DNA of 10,946 nt from CAYLZN01 sp964387935. Its GTDB lineage: Bacteria; Acidobacteriota; Vicinamibacteria; Vicinamibacterales; JAFNAJ01. Shown here in pieces: positions 1-6,021 of this stretch (the first letter of the stretch is position 1; each line of letters opens with the position of its first letter). The position numbers and the translations under genes were made by a program. The DNA lies in NCBI GenBank assembly GCA_964387935.1, contig CAYLZN010000197.1:1-10946 (forward strand), written 5' to 3'. The notes below the pieces were generated by a model that had not been told where the DNA came from, made no database searches, and saw only the letters and a list, made by a program, of their open reading frames with translations.

Positions 1-52
1 ACCCCGATAACGTGGTCCAGAGCCACGTGTCCTACCGTTGAACGACCTCCCA
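1..52 (-). tRNA. tRNA-Gln (anticodon CTG), 3' part cut off by window edge
   Basis: Read on the minus strand, the sequence begins with the acceptor strand TGGGAGG (52-46), followed by a D arm and an anticodon arm. The anticodon stem is CGTGG/CCACG (27-23 and 15-11), closing the 7-base loop CTCTGGA with anticodon CTG at 20-18. A five-base variable region and the 5' strand of the T stem (GGGGT, 5-1) follow. The T loop, the 3' acceptor strand and any encoded CCA lie outside the window. The UGGGAGG start and CUG anticodon are typical of bacterial glutamine tRNA. It decodes CAG, the preferred Gln codon in GC-rich genomes. Confidence 0.93.
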
Positions 53-83
53 GCATGGCGGGTCGCGGCAGGCGCGAACTCTC

Positions 84-113
84 ATTTTAGCCGACCATTC
101 ACGGGCACGGCAA
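84..113 (-). promoter_or_regulatory. Predicted sigma-70 promoter of tRNA-Gln
   Basis: On the minus strand TTGCCG (113-108) and TAAAAT (89-84) are separated by 18 bases, a good housekeeping -35/-10 pair. Transcription would start near 77, leaving a leader of about 25 bases before the mature tRNA 5' end at 52. The -10 box stands out in an otherwise GC-rich gap. The rest of the gap (53-222) holds only a weak 6-bp hairpin (146-151/161-166) with no T-tract. Confidence 0.55.
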
Positions 114-222
114 CCTCGCGCCCACCACCCCGTCGGACAGGCCCTGATCGGCCCCGGGCCCCGACCGAACCAGGCCGCGAGAACGCCGGCTAATGGACTC
201 GGCGACGTCGGGACTCCCGGTG

Positions 223-2061
223 TCATCGCAACCGCGTCGCCGGCACGTTCGCCCCACCGGCCCAGGTCGTCCCGCCCGAGTTCCAGTAGGTGGCGCGCTC
301 GACGGCAATGCGCGTGAGGTTCGTCGCCTCGATGGTGGTGCTGAACTCGGTAGCGCCCGACGGGTCGAGCACCTCGGGGGCGTGCGTGGCCAGCGTTACG
401 TTCAGGCGGCTGTTGGCCGGCACCACGGCGTACTTGACGACCGGCGCTGGAAGCCCCAGCCGCGAGAACGTCATGACCAGCGAGGCCTCGACGGGTTCCG
501 GGTTGACGACCAGAATGTACGTCTCGAAGCCCTCGGGCCCGCCGACGCGCCCGTCGGCGACGCCCCAGCGCGAACCGGTGTCGACGAGTCCGAAACTGTT
601 GTGCACGCCGTGCCACGTGGGCGCCTCCCCAGGCCAGTACATCGCGCGTTCCGCGACGATCGGCACCGGCGCCAACACCGTCGTCGACACGGCCGTATCG
701 GCGAGCAGCGGGTCCTCGTGCTCGATGTTCACCGTGAGCCGCGATACGGGAGCGACGATCCGCACCTTGTTCACCACGGTCCCGGCGCTCGTCCGATACG
801 TGAAGAGAATCGGCTGGGTCGCGGTCGACAGGTTCGTGACGAGGAGGCACGTGTCGAAAAACGGCCCCGTGGCCCCCTCCGAGAACGTATACGTGAAGCT
901 GCTGGCCTGGATGGTCACGAACCTCGAGACCTGCTCCCCGGCCGCGTTGGTCAGGGTGAGCGTGACGCCGTTGCTGCCAGCCACGACCGGCACGAGGGCC
1001 GTGTAATACGTCCCGCCGGCAGATCTGGCCAGCCCCGTGGCGCCGTTGGTGGCGTTGCGCCACGTGACGAGCGCATCGGTGGCGTCGCCCACCTTCACCG
1101 GAACGGCCTGAAACGGTCCATCGGCGGTTATTGTTTGAGGGCCAATCAGATCCAGCGTGGGCGCGGCCAACGACCGCACGGCGACGATGGACATGCCCCA
1201 CTGGGGGATGAGCCCGGCACCCGCCGTGGCGTCGTCGACGGCGTACAGGCTCCACGTCAGGTTCGGAGCCGTGTCCTTGAACACGGCGAGTGATGCGGGG
1301 TAGGGCCCGGGGGGTGCCGGCGCGGCGAACGCATCGGCAGGCGCATGGTCCGTTGGCCGGTACGTGCCCGCCACGAGCGGTCCGGAGTCTGGCAACGACG
1401 CTCCGGACGCATCATCGAAGGTCAGGATCACGCCCGGAAACGGCATGTCTCCGTAGCCGCCAGCATCGGACATCAGCAGCGCCTGCTGGCCGCCCGGCCC
1501 CACCAGCAACAGATCCACATCGTCGGGATCCTCGTGTTGCAGCTGCACCCAGGGCCTGACCCGATCGATGCGGCCCGTGACGCCGTGGACGAGGACCGTC
1601 GAGGGATAGGGGGAGCCGGCGCCCACGTTGCTGCCGCCCCCCGGCGGCAGTGCAATCTGCGCGGTATTCGAGAAGGTATGGACCACCTTCAAGACCAGCG
1701 TCCACGCCAGGATCTCTCCGCGGTTCCCGGTGTTGTCGTCTACGACGAAGAGCCGCCACCAGCCCTGCGAACTCTTGCCTTTGAACGCGGCCAGGTTCGA
1801 CACGAACGTGCCGGTCGGCGCCGGGTAGGGATACGAGTCGGCCCAGCCGCCGACGGCATCGGTCGGCGCCAGGATGCTGCCGTCGCCAGGCACGGAGTCC
1901 ACGGCGGCCGGGAACCCGAGGTCCGAGAACGTGAGCGTGCGCGTGGACTCCACGCCGGGGCAGCCGCCGACGTCGGACATCAGGACGATGCTGGTATCGT
2001 CCGGGGCGACGAGCAGGATGTCGAGATCCTGCAGGCACGAGTGGGTCAGGTGGTGCAACAC
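223..2061 (-). CDS. P-domain surface protein with C-terminal tandem modules; 5' truncated
   Basis: The visible protein has 612 residues. Residues 1-127 and about 133-297 are two copies of a proprotein-convertase P-like beta-sandwich. Each shows the pattern D(L/V)D(I/L)LLV.P, LMSD.GG, LTF.D and a late W.L(F/Y).VDD. Residues 301-386 resemble an Ig-like linker. Residues 388-476 and 489-593 are two related modules with a TY(I/L)L..NP-like core, each ending in ERA(M/T)YW. No protease domain is present, so a binding or surface role is more likely than proteolysis. The only usable in-frame start is GTG at 2061, with no Shine-Dalgarno and no signal peptide. Aligned with copy 2, copy 1 lacks about 35 N-terminal residues. 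The open frame continues upstream to a TAG at 2127-2125, and residues there (GASVESVSVV) still look homologous. The gene is therefore probably broken at its 5' end or expressed abnormally. Family call is good; functionality is doubtful. Confidence 0.75.
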   Translation of the reverse strand: MLHHLTHSCLQDLDILLVAPDDTSIVLMSDVGGCPGVESTRTLTFSDLGFPAAVDSVPGDGSILAPTDAVGGWADSYPYPAPTGTFVSNLAAFKGKSSQGWWRLFVVDDNTGNRGEILAWTLVLKVVHTFSNTAQIALPPGGGSNVGAGSPYPSTVLVHGVTGRIDRVRPWVQLQHEDPDDVDLLLVGPGGQQALLMSDAGGYGDMPFPGVILTFDDASGASLPDSGPLVAGTYRPTDHAPADAFAAPAPPGPYPASLAVFKDTAPNLTWSLYAVDDATAGAGLIPQWGMSIVAVRSLAAPTLDLIGPQTITADGPFQAVPVKVGDATDALVTWRNATNGATGLARSAGGTYYTALVPVVAGSNGVTLTLTNAAGEQVSRFVTIQASSFTYTFSEGATGPFFDTCLLVTNLSTATQPILFTYRTSAGTVVNKVRIVAPVSRLTVNIEHEDPLLADTAVSTTVLAPVPIVAERAMYWPGEAPTWHGVHNSFGLVDTGSRWGVADGRVGGPEGFETYILVVNPEPVEASLVMTFSRLGLPAPVVKYAVVPANSRLNVTLATHAPEVLDPSGATEFSTTIEATNLTRIAVERATYWNSGGTTWAGGANVPATRLR

Positions 2062-2101
2062 GACCGAGACCGACTCGACGGAAGCACCGGCCGTCCGGGG
2101 A

Positions 2102-2131
2102 TTCGCGCAAGCGGGCCTCGGGACCTACAAT
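2102..2131 (+). promoter_or_regulatory. Possible promoter of the PHP-led gene cluster
   Basis: TACAAT (2126-2131) is a five-of-six match to the -10 consensus. TTCGCG (2102-2107), 18 bases upstream, is only a weak -35. Transcription would begin near 2138, giving a leader of about 77 bases before the ATG at 2215. The element overlaps the lost 5' part of the divergent P-domain gene, and the in-frame TAG that ends that gene's upstream frame lies within this -10 box. This call depends on the -10 alone. Confidence 0.35.
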
Positions 2132-2214
2132 GACCGGCGACTCGGTTGCGGCCCGGCCGCTGCGTGACCTCTTCTCCCGCCGCGCGCCCGTGGCGGCGCC
2201 TCGGAGATACGCCG

Positions 2215-3219
2215 ATGATGTGTTCGCGCGTTCGACTTCGTGCTCCCGTACTCGGCGTCCTCGTGCTCGGCGCGCTCACGCCCCCGGCAACGATGGCGCA
2301 GAGTCCGCCCACGCGCTGGTTCAAGGGCAACACCCACACCCACACGCTGAACAGCGACGGCGACAGCGCCCCCGACGATGTGGTGAAGTGGTATCGGGAG
2401 CACGGGTACCAGTTCCTGGTCCTGACCGATCACAACGTCCTCACGAACGTCGACGGCCTGAACGCGCTGCACGCCGCGCGCGGGCAGTTCCTGGTCATCA
2501 AGGGAGAGGAGGTGACCGACCGGTTCGGCGACCTGCACCTCCACGTGAACGGCCTGGACGTGGCACGCGAGGTGCCGCCGCAGGGCGGCACGTCGGTCGT
2601 GGAGGTCCTGCAGCGCAACGTCGACGCCATCCGGGACGCGGGCGGCATCCCGCACATCAATCACCCGAATTTCCGCTGGGCGATCACGGCCGATCAGTTG
2701 CGTCAGGTCCGCAACAACCGGCTGTTCGAGATCTTCAACGGGCACCCGCAGGTGAACAACCTGGGCGGGGGCGGAGTACCGGGCCTCGAAGAGGCGTGGG
2801 ACGCAATTCTCACGAGCGGCGTGCTGCTCTACGGCATTGCCGTGGACGATGCGCACAACTTCAAGGATCCGGGAAACCCGGGCGTGGCGGGCCCGGGACG
2901 CGGCTGGGTGATGGTGCGTGCGGAGCGGCTCGAGACGCGCGCGATTCTCGATGCGATGGAGCGAGGCGACTTCTATGCGTCGACCGGCGTCGTCCTGAAG
3001 GACTACCAGGCGAGTCGCGAGCGGATCACGGTGGACGTGCAGCCGACGCCGTACTCCAAGTACAGGATTCAGTTCATCGGTGCAGGAGGCCGCGTGCTGA
3101 AGGAGGTCGCCGCCCCGACGGCGACCTACGAGGTCACCGGCGCCGAGGGGTACGTCCGCACGAAGGTGATCGAGAGCAACGGTCAGGTGGCGTGGACGCA
3201 GCCGGTCGCGGTGCGGTAG
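2215..3219 (+). CDS. Exported PHP-domain metal-dependent phosphoesterase
   Basis: The 334-residue protein begins with a Sec signal peptide (residues 1 to about 28, cleavage after TMA). A PHP domain follows. The expected metal ligands are all visible: H41 and H43 (HTHT), D72-H73 (TDH), E98-E99, H108/H110 (LHLH), H147 and H150 (HINH), D211-D212 and H214 (DDAH). PHP enzymes use such a di- or trinuclear site to hydrolyse phosphoesters; the substrate here is unknown. Residues about 268-334 form a small C-terminal beta-rich extension. The start ATG at 2215 is chosen because GGAG (2203-2206) sits 8 bases upstream and the signal peptide begins there. A TTG 69 bases upstream would add a non-signal tail, and ATG 2218 is an alternative. 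It is the first gene of a four-gene same-strand cluster, 6 bases before the next. Periplasmic or secreted location is inferred. PHP enzymes are more often cytoplasmic, which makes the export unusual. Confidence 0.88.
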   Translation: MMCSRVRLRAPVLGVLVLGALTPPATMAQSPPTRWFKGNTHTHTLNSDGDSAPDDVVKWYREHGYQFLVLTDHNVLTNVDGLNALHAARGQFLVIKGEEVTDRFGDLHLHVNGLDVAREVPPQGGTSVVEVLQRNVDAIRDAGGIPHINHPNFRWAITADQLRQVRNNRLFEIFNGHPQVNNLGGGGVPGLEEAWDAILTSGVLLYGIAVDDAHNFKDPGNPGVAGPGRGWVMVRAERLETRAILDAMERGDFYASTGVVLKDYQASRERITVDVQPTPYSKYRIQFIGAGGRVLKEVAAPTATYEVTGAEGYVRTKVIESNGQVAWTQPVAVR

Positions 3220-3225
3220 GGCTGG

Positions 3226-4140
3226 ATGCGCATGTCGCGAGTCGTCATTGCGGGACTGGCCGGGTGGCTCGGCCTCGCGTCGGCGTCGGCCCAGGACCTC
3301 GAGCCCAAGGCCTACTCGGCCAGCCCCATCGGCACGGCCTTCGTCGTCGTGGGCCTGTCAAGGTCGACGGGCGGCGTCGTCTTCGATCCGAGCCTGCCGT
3401 TCAGCGATGTGGACGCCAAGGTCAACGGGAGCCTGCTGGCCGGCGGCTACACGTTCGATCTCTTCGACAAGCTCGCGCTGGTGACCGCCGCCGTGCCCTA
3501 CGCCTGGGGCGACATCAGCGGCAAGGTCTTCGAAGAGGCGCGGGCAATCACACGGTCGGGCCTGGCCGACAGCCGTGTCAAGCTGTCGATCAATCTCGCC
3601 GGCAACCCGGCGTTGAGGACCAGGGAGTTCATCCGAGCGCCCAGGCGGACGGTCGTCGGCACGAGCCTCACCGTGTCGGCGCCGAGCGGTCAGTACGACG
3701 GGGCCAAGCTGATCAACCTCGGCACCAACCGGTGGGCGTTCAAGCCCGAGGCCGGTGTGGCGGTGCCACTCGGGCGCTGGGACGTCGATGCCTACGCCGG
3801 CGTCTGGCTGTTCACCGGCAACGACAACTACTATCCCGGCGGCCTTGCGCGCTCACAGGACCCTGTCGTGGCCCTGCAGGGTCACGTCAGCTACACGTTC
3901 CGACCTCGCCTGTGGGTGGCGTTCGACGCGACCTGGTACGAGGGGGGCGATGCCCGCGTGGAAGGCGGTGAGCCCAGCGGGGGCATGAACAACTCGCGGC
4001 TGGGCGCGACGATGTCCCTGCCCCTGGGACGGTCGCAGTCGTTCAAGATTGCCTACAGTTCCGGCGTGGTGGTGCGCACCGGCACCAACTTCAGGACGTT
4101 CAGCGTCGGCTGGCAGCGGCTGTGGCTCACCCGTCCGTGA
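3226..4140 (+). CDS. Outer-membrane beta-barrel, phenol-degradation MetA family (PF13557-like)
   Basis: The 304-residue protein has a signal peptide with cleavage after ASA (22/23). The rest alternates hydrophobic and polar residues in amphipathic strands. Residues 146-178 carry the family hallmark: a T.L.V..PSG.Y strand, then LGTNRW and a KPEAGV strand, as in 'putative MetA-pathway of phenol degradation' barrels. Those proteins are annotated as outer-membrane transporters, mostly without proven substrate. AGGG (3218-3221) overlaps the upstream stop codon. ATG 3226 gives a short spacing of 4 bases; ATG 3232 gives 10 bases and an equally good signal peptide, so the true start may be 3232. Translational coupling to the PHP gene is likely because only 6 bases separate them. 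It may form a pore or platform for the product or substrate of the neighbouring hydrolases; this is inference. Confidence 0.8.
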   Translation: MRMSRVVIAGLAGWLGLASASAQDLEPKAYSASPIGTAFVVVGLSRSTGGVVFDPSLPFSDVDAKVNGSLLAGGYTFDLFDKLALVTAAVPYAWGDISGKVFEEARAITRSGLADSRVKLSINLAGNPALRTREFIRAPRRTVVGTSLTVSAPSGQYDGAKLINLGTNRWAFKPEAGVAVPLGRWDVDAYAGVWLFTGNDNYYPGGLARSQDPVVALQGHVSYTFRPRLWVAFDATWYEGGDARVEGGEPSGGMNNSRLGATMSLPLGRSQSFKIAYSSGVVVRTGTNFRTFSVGWQRLWLTRP

Positions 4141-4185
4141 CGCCGCAGGGGACTGAAGGAATCGACGCCAGCGTCCGATTAGATC

Positions 4186-4257
4186 GAGGAGCCCGTGACA
4201 GCGGGTGGCGGAGCCGTGGCGCGTCGCCACGGTGCCCACCCGCGCCGGCGGCTCCTC
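4186..4257 (+). promoter_or_regulatory. Nested three-stem hairpin just before lipoprotein gene
   Basis: Three perfect 8-bp stems are nested. Outer: GAGGAGCC (4186-4193) with GGCTCCTC (4250-4257). Middle: GCGGGTGG (4201-4208) with CCACCCGC (4236-4243). Inner: CCGTGGCG (4214-4221) with CGCCACGG (4225-4232), closing a CGT loop. The ATG at 4261 follows three bases later. The 5' strand of the outer stem contains GAGGAG, a Shine-Dalgarno-like sequence. CGGCTCC (4249-4255) could pair instead with GGAGCCG (4210-4216), giving a competing fold. No T-tract follows, so a classical terminator is unlikely. An RNA element controlling translation, processing or stability between the two halves of the cluster is the best reading. 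Confidence 0.55.
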
Positions 4258-4260
4258 CCG

Positions 4261-5202
4261 ATGCTCAGACGCGTTGCCCTGTTCGTGCTCGTCAGTTGCG
4301 CGTTCGCCGCCTGCCAGTCCGGCCAGCGCTCGCCGACCGGGCCCGATGATCCCGGCACGTCGGGCTCGAGCGGGACGGGCCAGGTGACGTCGCAGGAGGT
4401 CGCGGGCCACTGGTCGCCCTACGTCGGTGTGCACGGCGACGGGCAGGCGCTGCCCGCCTACCGCGACGCGCTCTCGGGTCTGCAGCGCGCGGGCCGCCTC
4501 GAGGGCGTGCGGATGGAGATCCACCGGAACGAACCGGTGAACCAGGTCATCAAGGCGCTGGGGGGGATGGGGCTCGACGTCCTCGGGCTGGTGAGCAACG
4601 AGTACCTCTTCGAGACCGATCTCGAGGCCGCGATCGACCGCATCTTCGGCGCGTATCCCGAGATCCGCTACTTCCAGATCGGCAACGAGGTCACGACGAT
4701 CCTGCCGGCGACGGGACCGACCATCACGATCGAGCAGTATGCGGCCGTGTTCCAGCGCGTCTACGACCACGTCCAGGCGCGGCATCCGGGGCGTGCCGTG
4801 CTGCTGACGCAGTCGGCGCTCGGGTCGGGCCTGCGCGGGCCGACGGAGCTCGAGACGCTCACGAACCTCGCGCTCGCGCGGATGGACCCCGACAAGGTCA
4901 TCGTCGCGGTCAACGCCTACGACCCGGACGCGGTGAGCCAGTACCGCGGCCTGCTGAGCGGCGCGCTGCGCGCGTTCCGGGTCTGGGTCACGGAATCGGG
5001 CATCGCCAGCCCCTCGCTGCAGGCCACGTACGTGCGCGATCGGTACCCGCTGCTGCGGCTCTACCTCCGCGCGGAGCGCGTGTACTGGTACGTCCTGTGG
5101 GGCGGCGATTCGGGACCCGACATGGACTTCAGCCTGATCCGCTACCCATCGCGCTACCCGGAGTACTGGAAGAGCCCGCTCTTCGAACTACTGACCAGGT
5201 GA
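4261..5202 (+). CDS. Clan-A-like glycoside hydrolase lipoprotein
   Basis: The 313-residue protein starts with a lipoprotein signal peptide: basic MLRR, a hydrophobic core and lipobox AFAAC, with C18 as the lipid-bearing cysteine. A Gly/Ser-rich linker (19-45) precedes a compact alpha/beta domain. Two motifs fit retaining clan GH-A TIM-barrel enzymes: FQIGNE with E143 as candidate acid/base, and VWVTESG with E245 as candidate nucleophile. An aromatic WYVLWGG strand (W280) near the C-terminus also fits. I cannot assign a GH family or substrate. The domain is rather short for this fold, so a degenerate barrel is possible. ATG 4261 was chosen because it gives a textbook lipoprotein signal. An in-frame GTG at 4195 has GAGGAG only 3 bases upstream, inside the predicted hairpin, and would add 22 odd residues. 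The stop overlaps the next gene's AGGTGA. Confidence 0.72.
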   Translation: MLRRVALFVLVSCAFAACQSGQRSPTGPDDPGTSGSSGTGQVTSQEVAGHWSPYVGVHGDGQALPAYRDALSGLQRAGRLEGVRMEIHRNEPVNQVIKALGGMGLDVLGLVSNEYLFETDLEAAIDRIFGAYPEIRYFQIGNEVTTILPATGPTITIEQYAAVFQRVYDHVQARHPGRAVLLTQSALGSGLRGPTELETLTNLALARMDPDKVIVAVNAYDPDAVSQYRGLLSGALRAFRVWVTESGIASPSLQATYVRDRYPLLRLYLRAERVYWYVLWGGDSGPDMDFSLIRYPSRYPEYWKSPLFELLTR

Positions 5203-5209
5203 ACCCCCA

Positions 5210-5941
5210 ATGACACATCGCCCTCGCCTCACCGGCATCTTCGTCCTCGCCTGCTGGCTCGGCCTGCCGGCAGCGGTGCTCGCCCAGGAGGGGCCGCCGT
5301 CGGAGTTCTCGAGCGGCCGCAAGTCGGGCACCTACGTCAAGGTGGGTCTGGCGCACTGGCAGGGCGACATCTTCAGCGAGAGCGCGCTGACCGAGTGGGA
5401 CGTGGACCTGTTCGGCGCGGACTACAGCCTGACGAGCCTCACCCTGGAGTTCGACACCTACTTCCGCGGCGCGTTCGTCGTGTCGGGGTTCTCGGTGGGC
5501 TACCGCAAGGACGCCCTGAACTCCGAGGACACGGGCCACATGCTGAGCGGCATGCTCTTCCGCGACATCGATCTGAAGGTGCTCGCGCTCAAGGTGGGTG
5601 GCGGCGTCGAGTGGGGCATCCCGTCGATGAACTTCGATCAGACCGAGTTCGACCTGGCCGCAGACGGGACGCTGCGGTACCGGCACACCTATCCCGGTCG
5701 CAACGCGCAGGTCCCCGCGGTGGGCGTGAAGTCGAGCGGCGCCGTCTACCCGTTCTTCGGCGTCAGCGCGGTGCAGCGGCCGGGCCCCCTGCTCGTCGAG
5801 TTCGGCATGCGCGTGAACCTGATGCAGTTCCATTTCGACGACTACGAAGTGCGTCCCGGTGACCAGGTGACGCGCGTGTTCGACGAGCGCCGCGTGGTCG
5901 TGCCCTACCTCTTCGCGAACATCGGACTCAGGCTGTTCTGA
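5210..5941 (+). CDS. Outer-membrane beta-barrel protein, unknown function
   Basis: The 243-residue protein has a signal peptide cleaved after VLA (25/26). The mature part consists of alternating amphipathic strands with frequent Gly and aromatic residues, ending in ANIGLRLF. A terminal Phe after alternating hydrophobics is the usual signal recognised by the BAM assembly machinery. The size suits a barrel of about 8-10 strands. No named family is recognisable by eye. AGGTGA (5197-5202) overlaps the stop codon of the glycosidase-like lipoprotein gene and lies 7 bases before the ATG, so the two genes are surely co-transcribed and probably translationally coupled. A partner role with the lipoprotein (anchoring, or passage of its substrate) is inferred from position only. 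No terminator is obvious downstream. Confidence 0.78.
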   Translation: MTHRPRLTGIFVLACWLGLPAAVLAQEGPPSEFSSGRKSGTYVKVGLAHWQGDIFSESALTEWDVDLFGADYSLTSLTLEFDTYFRGAFVVSGFSVGYRKDALNSEDTGHMLSGMLFRDIDLKVLALKVGGGVEWGIPSMNFDQTEFDLAADGTLRYRHTYPGRNAQVPAVGVKSSGAVYPFFGVSAVQRPGPLLVEFGMRVNLMQFHFDDYEVRPGDQVTRVFDERRVVVPYLFANIGLRLF

Positions 5942-5945
5942 CCCC

Positions 5946-5978
5946 AGGCTCAGGGCTCACGGCTCGAGGCTCGAGGCG
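5946..5978. repeat. Heptamer tandem repeat, consensus NGGCTCR
   Basis: Four consecutive 7-base units, AGGCTCA, GGGCTCA, CGGCTCG and AGGCTCG, followed by a partial AGGC, begin five bases after the stop of the barrel gene. They lie just upstream of the AT-rich ATPase promoter. All units face the same way, so they do not form a strong hairpin. Function is unknown; slipped-strand variation or a dispersed intergenic repeat family are possibilities. Confidence 0.5.
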
Positions 5979-5980
5979 TT

Positions 5981-6021
5981 TTGAATATTATGCATACATG
6001 AATTATTCTGTGATGCATAAT
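5981..6021 (+). promoter_or_regulatory. ATPase promoter with inverted-repeat operator over the start codon
   Basis: TTGAAT (5981-5986) and TATTCT (6004-6009) are spaced by 17 bases and predict a start near 6016, which would give an almost leaderless mRNA for the ATG at 6020. A perfect 9-bp inverted repeat, ATTATGCAT (5987-5995) and ATGCATAAT (6013-6021), places one arm in the spacer and one over the transcription start and start codon. Each arm contains the palindrome ATGCAT, with the copies 23 bases apart. From 5979 to 6021 only 10 of 43 bases are G or C. The layout is that of a repressor operator. Confidence 0.55.

Noticed and set aside
1..52. tRNA-Gln as an integration site for a genomic island
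   Set aside because: The tRNA 3' end is outside the window, and no integrase or direct repeat of the tRNA was found inside.
146..166. Hairpin GATCGG/CCGACC as terminator of the P-domain gene
   Set aside because: Only 6 pairs with one wobble and no T-tract, so too weak to call in GC-rich sequence.
1345..2133. 262-residue plus-strand open frame opposite the P-domain gene
   Set aside because: The opposite strand encodes two recognisable P domains; this frame has none and is Arg/His-rich.
2130..3971. 613-residue plus-strand open frame across the PHP and first barrel genes
   Set aside because: Out of frame with both real genes. Its Arg/Gly/Pro-rich translation has no domain, and long false frames are common in GC-rich DNA.
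4195..4260. GTG 4195 as start of the glycosidase-like lipoprotein
   Set aside because: It has GAGGAG only 3 bases away, inside a predicted stem, and would put 22 Arg/Gly-rich residues before a clean lipoprotein signal. Kept as an alternative only.
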